DNA of 64,000 nucleotides from Azoarcus sp. KH32C (GCF_000349945.1 NC_020516.1:3410001-3474000); one strand, 5' to 3'. Counted from the stretch's first letter, positions 32,632 through 42,178 are shown. Notes: generated by a model from the sequence alone, not told the origin. Translations and numbers: made by a program.

Positions 32632-32994
32632 TTACTTTGGAATCGACTGAGCCTTCGAATCCTGACCGCTTTCGCTCGATGGAGCCTCGCCGGCAGCCGG
32701 CGCGGGCGCCGGTGCAACACCCTGCATGATGCTCGTCGGCTGCTGCTTCGGCTTACTGCTTGCCAGATAGCTGAGACCCAAACTCGTCATGAAGAACACG
32801 GCCGCGAGGACCGCAGTGGTTCGACTGAGGAAGTTAGCGGACCCTGAAGCACCAAACACACTTCCTGAAGCACCACTACCGAATGCCGCACCCGCATCAG
32901 CTCCCTTGCCATGCTGCATCAGCACAAGCCCAATAACACCTAGGCCTACCAGCACGTGGATCGTCAACACGATTGAAAAAATATAATTACCCAT
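32632..32994 (-). CDS. secG: protein-export membrane protein SecG
   Basis: Auxiliary subunit of the SecYEG translocon, 120 aa. Two hydrophobic helices (FSIVLTIHVLVGLGVIGLVL and TTAVLAAVFFMTSLGLSYL) flank the conserved GKGADAGAAFGSGASGSVFG loop. The C-terminal tail is Pro/Ala/Ser-rich and unstructured. Twelve bases after tpiA; the tpiA-secG-tRNA-Leu-nuo order is common in proteobacteria. Confidence 0.95.
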   Translation of the reverse strand: MGNYIFSIVLTIHVLVGLGVIGLVLMQHGKGADAGAAFGSGASGSVFGASGSANFLSRTTAVLAAVFFMTSLGLSYLASSKPKQQPTSIMQGVAPAPAPAAGEAPSSESGQDSKAQSIPK

Positions 32995-33007
32995 TACAAA
33001 TCCTTAT

Positions 33008-33775
33008 TTAATCGACCACCCGTTGCGAGGCGCCCGCAGCCGCCCTGCAGATTTCAAGAAACTGAGACGCGTCGAGAGAAGCTCCGCCAATCAATCCGCC
33101 ATCGACATCGGGCAATCTGAACAAAGCGCCCGCACCGTCGGCTTTGACGCTCCCACCATAGAGAATGGCGATACTGGATGCATCATGCACGTGAGCAGCA
33201 AGCCAACGACGAATAAAGGCGAGAACGTCTTGAATTTGGTCGCCGGAAGCCGCCCTTCCCGTCCCAATTGCCCAGACTGGCTCATATGCGATGACCACTT
33301 TTTGCAACAGCTCCGGATCAAGAGCCGCACGGACGGCATCCAGTTGGCGCATAAGAACGGCTTCGACCGCACCCGCGTCGCGCTCGCCCAAAGTCTCCCC
33401 GACGCAAATAATTGGCGTCAAACCGGAACGAACAACGGCGAGCGCCTTGCGCGCCACGACTTCGTCGCTCTCACCAAACATGCTACGCCGCTCAGAATGC
33501 CCAACGATGACGTACTTCACCGAAAAATCGGCGAGCATCGAACAACTGACCTCACCGGTGTACGCTCCACCGCTGAACTCACTAACGTTCTGTGCCGCAA
33601 GCGCAATCCCACTTCCTTCCAGCAGTCCTTCGGCCTGCTCCAGAAACGGGAACGGCACGCTGACGGCACATGCAAGCCCTGAAGGCATCGCGCCGACAAT
33701 CTGCTCCAGCAATGAGCGGTTGCCGCTTCGGTCGCCGTTCATCTTCCAATTGCCGACGACAAGCTTGCCCTTCAT
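33008..33775 (-). CDS. tpiA: triosephosphate isomerase
   Basis: Interconverts dihydroxyacetone phosphate and glyceraldehyde 3-phosphate, 255 aa TIM barrel. N-terminal GNWKMNG carries the catalytic Lys; GHSERR holds the catalytic His; YEPVWAIGTG carries the catalytic Glu and the lid loop; the phosphate-binding GGSVKADGA follows. A sigma-70 promoter lies just upstream. Confidence 0.97.
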   Translation of the reverse strand: MKGKLVVGNWKMNGDRSGNRSLLEQIVGAMPSGLACAVSVPFPFLEQAEGLLEGSGIALAAQNVSEFSGGAYTGEVSCSMLADFSVKYVIVGHSERRSMFGESDEVVARKALAVVRSGLTPIICVGETLGERDAGAVEAVLMRQLDAVRAALDPELLQKVVIAYEPVWAIGTGRAASGDQIQDVLAFIRRWLAAHVHDASSIAILYGGSVKADGAGALFRLPDVDGGLIGGASLDASQFLEICRAAAGASQRVVD

Positions 33776-33799
33776 CCCTTAGCCCCAGCAAATTCTTTT

Positions 33800-33828
33800 A
33801 TTCTATCCTGAGGCGTGGATTTCGGCAA
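33800..33828 (-). promoter_or_regulatory. sigma-70 promoter of tpiA-secG
   Basis: TTGCCG (33823-33828), 17-base spacer, TAGAAT (33800-33805). Expected start near 33793, about 18 bases before the tpiA ATG. The rest of this 198-base gap holds an imperfect hairpin (33871-33896: GCGGGA/TCCCGC plus GAG/CTC) that may end the pst transcript. Confidence 0.6.
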
Positions 33829-33973
33829 AAGCCATGCAGCCACTCACACTCTTGCAGTGCAAGCGTCGCAGCGGGAAGAGGCTGAGCTCCTCCCGCCACA
33901 GGAGACGTAGGGTTCGACATCCAACGCGCTAGCATCACCTTCGGCAGCCGGCATTGAACAGCCGTGGCGCCGA

Positions 33974-34852
33974 TTAGCCGAAGCGACCGGTAATATAGTC
34001 TTCCGTTTCTTTCCGGCGAGGATTCACAAAAATCTGACTGGTTTCCCCGAACTCCATCAGCTCACCGAGATACATGTATGCAGTGAAGTCCGACACGCGA
34101 GCGGCCTGCTGCATGTTGTGGGTGACGATGAGGATCGTGACCTTTTCGCGCAGCTCGTGAATGAGGTCTTCGATACTTGCGGTAGCGATGGGATCGAGCG
34201 CGGACGTCGGTTCGTCGAAGAGCAGCACTTCCGGATCGGTCGCCAGACAACGCGCGATGCACAAGCGCTGCTGCTGGCCGCCAGACAGGGCGGTTGCGGG
34301 CTCATGGAGGCGGCGCTCCACCTCAGTCCACAGGGCCGCACCCTTCAGCGCTTCCTGAACGCGGTCATCGATTGCGGATTTACTACGCTCTCCCCGGATT
34401 CTGAGACCGTAGGCGACGTTCTCGTAGATCGACTTCGGGAACGGATTCGGCTTCTGGAACACCATCCCGATTCGCATACGCACTTCGATCGGATCGACGG
34501 CGGCGTCAAGCAAATTCGTGTTGTCCGGGTGCAGGCGAATCACGCCTTCGTACCGATTGCCCGGATAAAGGTCGTGCATGCGATTGAAGGATCGTAACAG
34601 AGTCGACTTGCCGCATCCCGACGGGCCGATCAGGGCCGTGACTCGCTTCTCGAACACGGGAAGCGAGATCGATTTGAGCGCCTTGAAGTCACTGTAATAG
34701 AAGCTAAAATCCTCCACGATCGCTTTGACGGGCAGCACCTTCTCCCGGGCAGCGTTGGCTACCGAAGGCTGCCCTATCGACCCACGCACATTGCCACCTC
34801 TCCCTGCACCACCGGTCGGCTTGCCAACTTGCTCTTCCACGCTGCTCACCAT
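33974..34852 (-). CDS. pstB: phosphate ABC transporter ATP-binding protein PstB
   Basis: ATPase of the high-affinity phosphate importer, 292 aa. Walker A GPSGCGKST, signature LSGGQQQRLCIARCLA, Walker B VLLFDEPTSALD and the switch His (VTHNMQQAARVSDFTAYMY in pieces) are intact and typical of PstB. About 40 residues at the N-terminus are a Gly/Val-rich extension before the conserved ABC start. It overlaps pstA by 7 bases. No phoU follows. Confidence 0.95.
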   Translation of the reverse strand: MVSSVEEQVGKPTGGAGRGGNVRGSIGQPSVANAAREKVLPVKAIVEDFSFYYSDFKALKSISLPVFEKRVTALIGPSGCGKSTLLRSFNRMHDLYPGNRYEGVIRLHPDNTNLLDAAVDPIEVRMRIGMVFQKPNPFPKSIYENVAYGLRIRGERSKSAIDDRVQEALKGAALWTEVERRLHEPATALSGGQQQRLCIARCLATDPEVLLFDEPTSALDPIATASIEDLIHELREKVTILIVTHNMQQAARVSDFTAYMYLGELMEFGETSQIFVNPRRKETEDYITGRFG

Positions 34853-35769
34853 TTGATGTCCTTACGCAAGCGATAACGGATCCAGATCGACACTGCATTC
34901 ATCGCCAAGGTCATCAAGACCAGGATGAAGCCTGCTGCTGCCGCATTTTGCTGGAATGCCTCTTCCGGCCTCGACGTCCAGTTGAACATCTGGATCGGCA
35001 TGACCGTAAAACCGGACTTCAACCAAGCGAAGTTGATCCAAGGGAAGTCCGGGCCGATCGGGGCCTCGGGTAGAAACGCGATAAACGTCAGGGCGCCGAT
35101 CGTAATGATCGGAGCAGTCTCACCGATGGCACGCGACATGCCGATGATTACGCCGGTGAGGATGCCCGGCAGCGAATAAGGCACGATATGGTCGCGGGTC
35201 ACCTGCCAGCGCGTCGCACCGAGGCCGTAGGCGGCTTCCCGAATATGCTGCGGAATGCCCCGGATCGCTTCGCGGGTCGCGACGACAACGACGGGAAGGA
35301 TCAGCAAACCGAGCGTCAGCCCCGCAGAGAGGATGCTTTGACCAAACCCGAATCCGTAAACGAACACCCCGAGGGCGAGCAGTCCGTAAACGATGGACGG
35401 TACGCCTGCGAGATTGGTGACATTGATTTCGATGATGTCCGTGACGATGTTCTTCCGTGCGTATTCTTCGAGGTAGACGCCTGCCGCCACGCCCAGCGGG
35501 ACAGCGGAAATGGCCGTGACGAGCATCACCAGCAGCGATCCGACCCACGCAGACAGGATGCCTGCCTGAGACGCCCGCCGGGACGGGAAGTTGGTGAAGA
35601 ACTCCGGGGTCAGGCGATCCCAACCAGCGTAGGCCATCTGGGCAAACAGTCCCACAAACGTCAGCACACCCAGCATTAGCGCAAGAAAGCCGGCAACCGC
35701 GAACACGATGTCCCAGCGCTTGTTGCGCCGAATAATGCGCCTGATAAGCGAAATTTCAGCAAAATTCAT
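34846..35769 (-). CDS. pstA: phosphate ABC transporter permease PstA
   Basis: Inner-membrane permease, 307 aa with about six helices. The EAA coupling loop REAAYGLGATRWQVTRDHIV and PSIVYGLLALGVFVY are diagnostic of PstA. GGAGG lies 5 bases before the ATG. Ten bases after pstC. Confidence 0.95.
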   Translation of the reverse strand: MNFAEISLIRRIIRRNKRWDIVFAVAGFLALMLGVLTFVGLFAQMAYAGWDRLTPEFFTNFPSRRASQAGILSAWVGSLLVMLVTAISAVPLGVAAGVYLEEYARKNIVTDIIEINVTNLAGVPSIVYGLLALGVFVYGFGFGQSILSAGLTLGLLILPVVVVATREAIRGIPQHIREAAYGLGATRWQVTRDHIVPYSLPGILTGVIIGMSRAIGETAPIITIGALTFIAFLPEAPIGPDFPWINFAWLKSGFTVMPIQMFNWTSRPEEAFQQNAAAAGFILVLMTLAMNAVSIWIRYRLRKDIKW

Positions 35770-35778
35770 GTCGCCTCC

Positions 35779-36738
35779 TCAGTAGGCCTCGCGGAAGCGG
35801 CGGCGCAAAATGTGGCCGACAAGATTGAGTGCCAGCGTCATCAGCATCAGGCTCAGACCTGCTGCGAAAATCGACTGGTAGCCGATCGATCCATGGGGCA
35901 AGTCCCCAAGAGCGACCTGAACGATGTAAGCCGAAATGGTTTGCGCCGACTCCAGCGGATTGATCGTGAAATTCGGCTGCATTCCTGCAGCCACCGCGAC
36001 GATCATCGTTTCACCCACGGCACGGGAAATGCCGAGGATGTAGGCGGAAAGGATGCCGGACAGCGCAGCAGGAAGAACAACACGGAGGGCGGTCTGGAGC
36101 TTCGTCGCACCCATTGCGTAGGAACCTTCGCGCATGCTCATCGGCACTGCGCGCATGGCGTCCTCGGCGAGGGAACTGACGTAGGGAATGATGGCAATAC
36201 CCATGACGATGCCGGCGCCGAGCATGTTGAATCCGGCAAGATCCTGAATCAACAGCTGCAACATCGGGATGACGACGACAAGCGCAAAATAGCCGTAAAT
36301 GATCGTCGGGATGCTGCCGAGCAACTCAAGGAAAGGCTTGACGATCTCACGAACGGCAGGCTTGGCAAACTCCGACAGATAGATTGCGATCGTCGTACCA
36401 AGGGGAATCGCGACGAGCAGCGCGACCATCGACGTCGTCAGCGTCCCGGACAGCAGCGGGAGAATGCCATAGCGCGGCTCAGCAAAAAGCGGCGTCCACA
36501 TGGTGTCCGTCAGGAACGACCAGACCGACACACTCTCGAAAAACCGAAGGGATTCGGCGACAAGGATCCAAACGATCCCCAGGGTAGTAACGACGGAAAC
36601 GCTAGCGGCGCAAAACAGCAGCGCCTCGATGACGCGCTCGCGGCTATTGCGCAAAGCCTTCCGTGCCAATCGATCGCTGACGACCAAAGGCACAGGCGGT
36701 ACGGCCACAGAGGAATTCACTGGATTGATATCTCGCAT
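35779..36738 (-). CDS. pstC: phosphate ABC transporter permease PstC
   Basis: Partner permease of PstA, 319 aa. Conserved IPTIIYGYFALVVVIP and the coupling loop REGSYAMGATKLQTALRVVL are clear, as are about six membrane helices. It follows pstS with a stable hairpin (36759-36787) in the gap. Confidence 0.95.
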   Translation of the reverse strand: MRDINPVNSSVAVPPVPLVVSDRLARKALRNSRERVIEALLFCAASVSVVTTLGIVWILVAESLRFFESVSVWSFLTDTMWTPLFAEPRYGILPLLSGTLTTSMVALLVAIPLGTTIAIYLSEFAKPAVREIVKPFLELLGSIPTIIYGYFALVVVIPMLQLLIQDLAGFNMLGAGIVMGIAIIPYVSSLAEDAMRAVPMSMREGSYAMGATKLQTALRVVLPAALSGILSAYILGISRAVGETMIVAVAAGMQPNFTINPLESAQTISAYIVQVALGDLPHGSIGYQSIFAAGLSLMLMTLALNLVGHILRRRFREAY

Positions 36739-36758
36739 GCTTCGGATCGGTCACATCG

Positions 36759-36787
36759 ATGGGGTACAGGATTGTCCCGTACCCCAT
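36759..36787 (-). other. intercistronic hairpin between pstS and pstC
   Basis: ATGGGGTAC/GTACCCCAT, a perfect 9-bp stem with an 11-base loop, between the pstS stop and pstC start. No T run follows on the minus strand. Likely protects pstS mRNA or attenuates downstream expression. Confidence 0.6.
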
Positions 36788-36795
36788 CCACTGCA

Positions 36796-37788
36796 TCACA
36801 GCTTCGATTCGCGGCTCAGGAGTGCATCGATGGTCACGCCCACTTCGGCCTCGCCACCAAAAACGGTACCCAGCTTCTTCTTGCTCACATGCTCCAGCGC
36901 AGTGTCATACGCCTTGGCGGGCAATGGAACGTACTTGACCTCGGTAGCCAGCTTGGCGGCATTCTTCATGTAGAAAGTGACAAATTCGCGCACTTCCTGC
37001 TTTTGCATCGCCTTCTCGCTGACGTAGATGAAGATCGGCCGCGACAGCGGATTGTAGGAGCCGTCGATCACCGCCTTCGGGCCCGGCTCAACCGCCTGAC
37101 CAGCCTTGTTCACGATCGGAACGGCCTTCAGCTTGCCCTGGTTTTCAACGTAATACGCGTAACCGAAGTAGCCGATCGCGTTCACGTCGCGCGACACACC
37201 CTGCACGAGGACATTATCGTCCTCCGATGCCGTGTAATCGCCACGCGAAGACTTGGCCTTGCCAACCGTCGCTTCGGTAAAGTAGTCAAAGGTACCCGAA
37301 TCCGCACCCGGCCCGAAGAGCTTCAACGGAACATCGGGGAATGATGCGTCCACCTGCTTCCAGGTCGTTACCTTGCCCTGGGCGGCCGGCTCCCACATCT
37401 TTTTGAGCTGCTCGGCATTGAGTTGCTTGATAAACGTGTTCTTGGGGTTGATGACGACGGTGAGGGCATCGAAGGCGACCGGGAGTTCAAAATACTTGAT
37501 ACCGGCCTGGGCGCACGCCTCCATTTCCTGCTTCAGGATCGGGCGCGATGCGTCGGAAATATCCGTCTCGCCCCGGCAGAATTTCTTGAAACCGCCCCCG
37601 GTTCCCGAAATGCCGACAGTGACCTTCACGGCGCCCTTCGTGGACTTCTGGAAGTCTTCGGCAACAGCCTCCGTTATCGGGAATACGGTGCTCGAACCGT
37701 CAATCTTTACGACCGCCTGCGCGTGCGCAGCAGTCTGAATCCCGGAGAAGAGGATTGCGACTGCGGCAGCGAGTTTGAAACTGGGCAT
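36796..37788 (-). CDS. pstS: phosphate-binding periplasmic protein PstS
   Basis: High-affinity periplasmic phosphate receptor, 330 aa. Signal peptide MPSFKLAAAVAILFSG with cleavage after AAHA (residue 23). The mature start VKIDGSSTVFPITEAVAEDF-type region, the SGTGGGFKKFC segment and the phosphate loop DSGTFDYF are diagnostic. AGGAG precedes the ATG at 37788; the frame continues upstream to 37932 but that part crosses the promoter. A Pho box lies 135 bases upstream. Confidence 0.96.
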   Translation of the reverse strand: MPSFKLAAAVAILFSGIQTAAHAQAVVKIDGSSTVFPITEAVAEDFQKSTKGAVKVTVGISGTGGGFKKFCRGETDISDASRPILKQEMEACAQAGIKYFELPVAFDALTVVINPKNTFIKQLNAEQLKKMWEPAAQGKVTTWKQVDASFPDVPLKLFGPGADSGTFDYFTEATVGKAKSSRGDYTASEDDNVLVQGVSRDVNAIGYFGYAYYVENQGKLKAVPIVNKAGQAVEPGPKAVIDGSYNPLSRPIFIYVSEKAMQKQEVREFVTFYMKNAAKLATEVKYVPLPAKAYDTALEHVSKKKLGTVFGGEAEVGVTIDALLSRESKL

Positions 37789-37906
37789 CTTGATTCTCCT
37801 GGGAAATGATCGCACCCGACTTGCAGGTGGGTGCTCTTCGACCAGGCTGTGAAACCGATCCTGAGACCAAGCCTCATCAGCCTGCCCCATCTTTGGGACG
37901 AGGCAT

Positions 37907-37940
37907 ACTGTAGACGGCGGACATTTCAGCAATGTGACAG
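37907..37940 (-). promoter_or_regulatory. Pho box and PhoB-type promoter of pstSCAB
   Basis: On the minus strand CTGTCAC-ATTG-CTGAAAT (37923-37940) resembles the tandem 7-4-7 Pho box: the first repeat is near perfect, the second matches about 4 of 7. Ten bases further, TACAGT (37907-37912) fits the -10 element, the spacing expected when PhoB replaces the -35. Expected start near 37900. Confidence 0.65.
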
Positions 37941-37954
37941 TTCATATTTCGGCT

Positions 37955-39316
37955 TCAGCAAAGCCCTTCCGTCGCTCCCCGCACGCAATCCGCAATTTTC
38001 CCGGCAAGCAAATCCACCTCCGCCCCATCGGCGCCTTCGACCATCACACGCAGTAGCGGCTCGGTGCCCGACGGCCGCAACAGCACGCGCCCACGCTCTC
38101 CCAGTTGACGCTCCGCCGCCTCCCGCGCGGCGTCTATGCCCTTATCCGACCGCCAGTCGAACCCTGCGGGAAGGCGCACGTTGATCAGCTTCTGCGGATA
38201 GAAGACGAGGTCGGCACATGCCTCGTCGAGCGTCTGCCGGTGCTGCTTGAGTGCTGCGAGTACTTGTAGAGCCGAGATGATGCCGTCGCCGGTAGAGTGC
38301 CTGTCGAGGCAAATAATATGCCCTGAATTCTCGCCACCGAGCTTCCATCCCTGTTGATGCATCAACTCAAGCACGTATCGGTCACCGACCTTCGCGCGAG
38401 CGAATGGCACGCCGAGTCGCAACACCGCGTGCTCGAAGCCGAGATTGCTCATCAGGGTGCCAACCACGCCATCCAGGGACCCGGTCGCCTTACGCGCCGC
38501 CGCGATTACGTACAACAGCTTGTCGCCGTCGTAGATATCGCCCCGACTGTCGACCATCATCACGCGATCTCCGTCACCGTCGAGTGCGATACCGATGTCC
38601 GCCCCTTGCTCGAGTACGGCCGCTCGCAGCGCTTCGGGATGCGTCGCACCACAACGGTCGTTGATATTCAGACCGTTGGGCTCGACGCCGACGGTGACGA
38701 CCTCTGCGCCCAGTTCGTGGAACACGCTCGGTGCGATGTGGTAGGCGGCGCCGTGGGCGCAGTCGACGGCAATCCGCAGGCCGCGCAGATCCAGTTCGTT
38801 CGGAAACGTACTCTTGCAAAATTCGATATAGCGCCCGGCAGCATCTCCGATGCGCCGGGCGCGCCCCAGCCGCGCCGCCTCGACACAGGACATCGGCTGA
38901 TCGACCCGAGCTTCGATCTCCTCTTCGACCGCGTCGGGCAGCTTGGTCCCGCTAGCGGAAAAAAATTTGATGCCGTTGTCGAAATACGGATTGTGGGAGG
39001 CCGAAATCACGACGCCAGCCTGCAGGCGCAAAGCCCGCGTCAGATAGGCTACCGCCGGGGTGGGCACGGGACCGGCAAGCAGCACATCCACTCCGGCAGC
39101 CGCAAATCCAGCTTCCAGGGCGGCTTCGAGCATATATCCTGAGACACGAGTGTCCTTGCCGATCAGGATGGAGGGACGTTCGCCACGAGGCAATTGCTCA
39201 CGCCCCACGAGCGTAATTCCCGCGGCGTAGCCCAACCGCATGACAAACTCAGGAGTAATCGTAGAGTCGCCGACACGCCCACGCACACCGTCAGTACCGA
39301 AATATTTGCGCGCCAT
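37955..39316 (-). CDS. glmM: phosphoglucosamine mutase
   Basis: Converts glucosamine-6-phosphate to glucosamine-1-phosphate for peptidoglycan and lipopolysaccharide, 453 aa. N-terminal KYFGTDGVRGRVG, the phosphoserine loop VVISASHNPYFDNG near residue 103, the metal loop DGDGDRVMMVD, the sugar-binding GGENSGHI and the phosphate loop RPSGTEPLLRVM are all intact. Follows folP by 51 bases in the conserved ftsH-folP-glmM order. Confidence 0.97.
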   Translation of the reverse strand: MARKYFGTDGVRGRVGDSTITPEFVMRLGYAAGITLVGREQLPRGERPSILIGKDTRVSGYMLEAALEAGFAAAGVDVLLAGPVPTPAVAYLTRALRLQAGVVISASHNPYFDNGIKFFSASGTKLPDAVEEEIEARVDQPMSCVEAARLGRARRIGDAAGRYIEFCKSTFPNELDLRGLRIAVDCAHGAAYHIAPSVFHELGAEVVTVGVEPNGLNINDRCGATHPEALRAAVLEQGADIGIALDGDGDRVMMVDSRGDIYDGDKLLYVIAAARKATGSLDGVVGTLMSNLGFEHAVLRLGVPFARAKVGDRYVLELMHQQGWKLGGENSGHIICLDRHSTGDGIISALQVLAALKQHRQTLDEACADLVFYPQKLINVRLPAGFDWRSDKGIDAAREAAERQLGERGRVLLRPSGTEPLLRVMVEGADGAEVDLLAGKIADCVRGATEGLC

Positions 39317-39367
39317 CGCACTTTCCGCATCAGTTTAGAAACGTGAATTATCTCATCAACGATTGAT

Positions 39368-40213
39368 TCAAGGCTCTGCGCTGATGCGAGGCTGCCGGAC
39401 CGCTTGCCACACCTCGAGGGCATCGCGAGTCTGGGCGACATCATGAACACGCACGATTCTCGCGCCCAGTTCCACGCATATCATGGCGGCCGCTACGCTG
39501 CCAGTGACGCGCTCGGCGGTGGGCCTCCCGGTAATCGTACCGATCATGGTCTTGCGCGAGACGCCGATCAGCTGCGGGTAGCCTGTCGCGACGAAGCGGT
39601 CCAAGGCGCGCATCAGCGCGAGGTTGTGGTCCAGCGTCTTGCCAAAACCAAACCCGGGATCAAGCACCAAGCGTTCGCGCGCAATGCCCGCCTCGAGCAA
39701 CACGCCGACACGCTCCTCGAGGAAATTCAGCACCTCCGAGACGACATCATCGTATTGCGGGTCTTTCTGCATGTTGCGAGGCTCGCCCTTCATGTGCATG
39801 ACACAGAGAGCGGCATCCGAGTCGTGGACCGCCTCGACCGCTCCAGCGGCCCGGAATCCGTTGATGTCGTTGACGAGGCTGGCGCCCGCTGCCAGCACGG
39901 CGCGCATGACTTCAGGCTTGAACGTATCGACCGACACGGGAACCGGCCAGTCCGCCAATCGTTCGACGAGTGGAACCACGCGGTCCAGCTCTTCCTGCTC
40001 GGAAACCGGATCCGCACCGGGGCGGCTTGATTCGCCGCCGAGATCGAGCAAATGGGCCCCCTCCGCGACGGCCAACTCCGCTCTTCGCAAGGCCAAGTCC
40101 AGGTCCCGTCCGACGCCGTCACCGGAAAATGAATCCGGCGTCGTATTGATGATCGCCATGATGCGCGGTTGCTCGAGGTCGAGCCTGAAACGACCACATT
40201 GCAGGAATTGCAT
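39368..40213 (-). CDS. folP: dihydropteroate synthase
   Basis: Condenses p-aminobenzoate with dihydropterin pyrophosphate in folate synthesis; the target of sulfonamides. 281 aa. The first loop reads INTTPDSFSGDGV, with the key Asn, Asp and Ser kept but slightly different from the usual NVTPDSFSDGG. LDLGGESSRPGAD is the second signature and DPGFGFGKTLDHN binds the pterin. It follows the ftsH terminator at 70 bases. Confidence 0.95.
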   Translation of the reverse strand: MQFLQCGRFRLDLEQPRIMAIINTTPDSFSGDGVGRDLDLALRRAELAVAEGAHLLDLGGESSRPGADPVSEQEELDRVVPLVERLADWPVPVSVDTFKPEVMRAVLAAGASLVNDINGFRAAGAVEAVHDSDAALCVMHMKGEPRNMQKDPQYDDVVSEVLNFLEERVGVLLEAGIARERLVLDPGFGFGKTLDHNLALMRALDRFVATGYPQLIGVSRKTMIGTITGRPTAERVTGSVAAAMICVELGARIVRVHDVAQTRDALEVWQAVRQPRISAEP

Positions 40214-40225
40214 TCAAGTCTCCCG

Positions 40226-40257
40226 AAAAGCATCAGGCCGGCTTGCGCCGGCCTGAT
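40226..40257 (-). terminator. terminator between ftsH and folP
   Basis: ATCAGGCCGGC/GCCGGCCTGAT, a perfect 11-bp stem (40232-40257) with a 4-base loop; on the minus strand a short CTTTT follows. It should stop or strongly reduce read-through from ftsH to folP. Confidence 0.65.
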
Positions 40258-40282
40258 TTACATACAGAGCTGCCAGAGGGGA

Positions 40283-42178
40283 TCACGCAACCGGGGCTGC
40301 AGCAGTCGGCGCAGCGCCCGGGGCATCGTCTCCACGCGACCGACGAAGCGGAAGCGACGTCGGCTTTGGCGCCCGCGGCGAGCGGCCGGCCATGATATCG
40401 TCGATCTGGTCCGCGTCGAGCGTTTCCCACTCAAGCAGGGCGTGGGTCATGGCCTCGATCTTATCCTTGTTCTCTTCAATCAGGCGCCGCGCCAAGGCGT
40501 ACTGCTGATCGATGATCCGACGAATCTCCGCATCCACCTTTTGCATCGTCGCTTCCGATACGTTGCGGTGGGTCGTCACTTGGCGGCCGAGGAAGATTTC
40601 TCCCTCTTCTTCGCCATACACCATCGGTCCGAGGTTATCCGACATCCCCCACTGCGTAACCATGCGCCGGGCAAGATCGGTGGCTCGCTGGAAGTCATTG
40701 GACGCGCCAGTGGTCATCTGATTCATGAAGATTTCTTCACAGATCCGGCCGCCAAACAGCACGGCAATCGTCTGCAGCAGGCGTTCGCGGTCCTGACTGT
40801 AACGGTCCTGCTCGGGAAGCTGCATGGTGACACCGAGAGCGCGCCCACGCGGAATGATCGTGACCTTGTGGACCGGATCGGTGCGATCGAGGAGCTTGGC
40901 GACGACAGCATGGCCGGACTCGTGGTAGGCCGTGTTGCGGCGCTCTTCCTCGGGCATCACCATCGAACGGCGCTCCGCCCCCATCATGATCTTGTCCTTG
41001 GCTCGTTCGAAATCCTCCATGTCGACAAGACGCTTGTTACCGCGAGCGGCAAAGAGAGCCGCCTCATTGACCAGGTTGGCGAGATCCGCACCCGAAAATC
41101 CAGGAGTCCCGCGCGCAAGCACGATCGGTTCGACGTCCGGAGCGATCGGGACCTTGCGCATGTGGACCTTGAGAATTTGTTCGCGACCACGGATATCGGG
41201 CAACGGCACAACCACCTGACGGTCGAATCGTCCCGGGCGAAGCAACGCAGGGTCGAGCACGTCCGGTCGGTTGGTCGCAGCGATGACAATCACGCCGGTC
41301 TGACCTTCGAAGCCGTCCATTTCGACGAGCAACTGGTTGAGCGTCTGCTCACGCTCATCATTGCCCCCGCCCATCCCAGCACCGCGCTGGCGACCGACCG
41401 CGTCGATCTCGTCGATGAAGATGATGCAAGGGGCGTGCTTCTTGGCCTGCTCAAACATGTCGCGCACGCGCGCCGCACCGACACCGACGAACATCTCGAC
41501 GAAATCCGAGCCGGAAATCGAGAAGAACGGCACCTTGGCCTCGCCGGCAATAGCCTTGGCGAGCAGCGTCTTACCCGTACCAGGCGAACCAACCATCAGG
41601 ACGCCCTTCGGAATATGTCCGCCCAGCTTCTGGAACTTCGACGGGTCGCGTAGGAAGTCGACCAGTTCAGAGACTTCCTCTTTGGCCTCGTCGCAACCGG
41701 CGACGTCAACGAAAGTGACCGAGTTAGCAGACTCGTCGAGCATGCGCGCCTTGGACTTGCCGAACGAGAATGCGCCGCCGCGTCCTCCGCCCTGCATCTG
41801 GCGCATGAAGAAGATCCACACGCCGATGAGCAGCAGCATCGGGAACCACGAGACGAAGATGCTCATCAGGAAGGACTGCTCTTCCTCGGGCTTGGTCGCG
41901 TTGACTGCGACACCGGCCCGGATGAGATCCGACACCATCCAGATATCTTGCACTCCGGGCGTGTAGACCGTCACCTGCCGGCCTTCCTGCGTGACCGCAC
42001 GCACAACGCGCCCGTCGATCGTGGCCTTCGCAACGCGGCCAGCCTTCGCCTCCTCGAGGAACTGCGAATACTCCATGGTATTGGTCGCAGCCTGGCGCGA
42101 ATTGAACTGGTTGAATACCGTCATCAGCACGACGCCGATAACCATCCAGATCGCAAGATTCTTGAAGAGATTATTCAA
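40283..42178 (-). CDS. ftsH: ATP-dependent zinc metalloprotease FtsH
   Basis: Membrane-anchored AAA+ protease, 631 aa; in E. coli it degrades sigma-32 and LpxC and removes damaged membrane proteins. Two helices (near 5-22 and 100-118) flank a small periplasmic domain. Walker A GSPGTGKTLLAKA, Walker B FIDEIDAVG, second region of homology RPGRFDRQV, zinc site HESGHAVVAKL. The start is TTG at 42178, with AAGGAAAG just upstream. It follows rlmE and has its own candidate promoter. Confidence 0.97.
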   Translation of the reverse strand: MNNLFKNLAIWMVIGVVLMTVFNQFNSRQAATNTMEYSQFLEEAKAGRVAKATIDGRVVRAVTQEGRQVTVYTPGVQDIWMVSDLIRAGVAVNATKPEEEQSFLMSIFVSWFPMLLLIGVWIFFMRQMQGGGRGGAFSFGKSKARMLDESANSVTFVDVAGCDEAKEEVSELVDFLRDPSKFQKLGGHIPKGVLMVGSPGTGKTLLAKAIAGEAKVPFFSISGSDFVEMFVGVGAARVRDMFEQAKKHAPCIIFIDEIDAVGRQRGAGMGGGNDEREQTLNQLLVEMDGFEGQTGVIVIAATNRPDVLDPALLRPGRFDRQVVVPLPDIRGREQILKVHMRKVPIAPDVEPIVLARGTPGFSGADLANLVNEAALFAARGNKRLVDMEDFERAKDKIMMGAERRSMVMPEEERRNTAYHESGHAVVAKLLDRTDPVHKVTIIPRGRALGVTMQLPEQDRYSQDRERLLQTIAVLFGGRICEEIFMNQMTTGASNDFQRATDLARRMVTQWGMSDNLGPMVYGEEEGEIFLGRQVTTHRNVSEATMQKVDAEIRRIIDQQYALARRLIEENKDKIEAMTHALLEWETLDADQIDDIMAGRSPRAPKPTSLPLRRSRGDDAPGAAPTAAAPVA

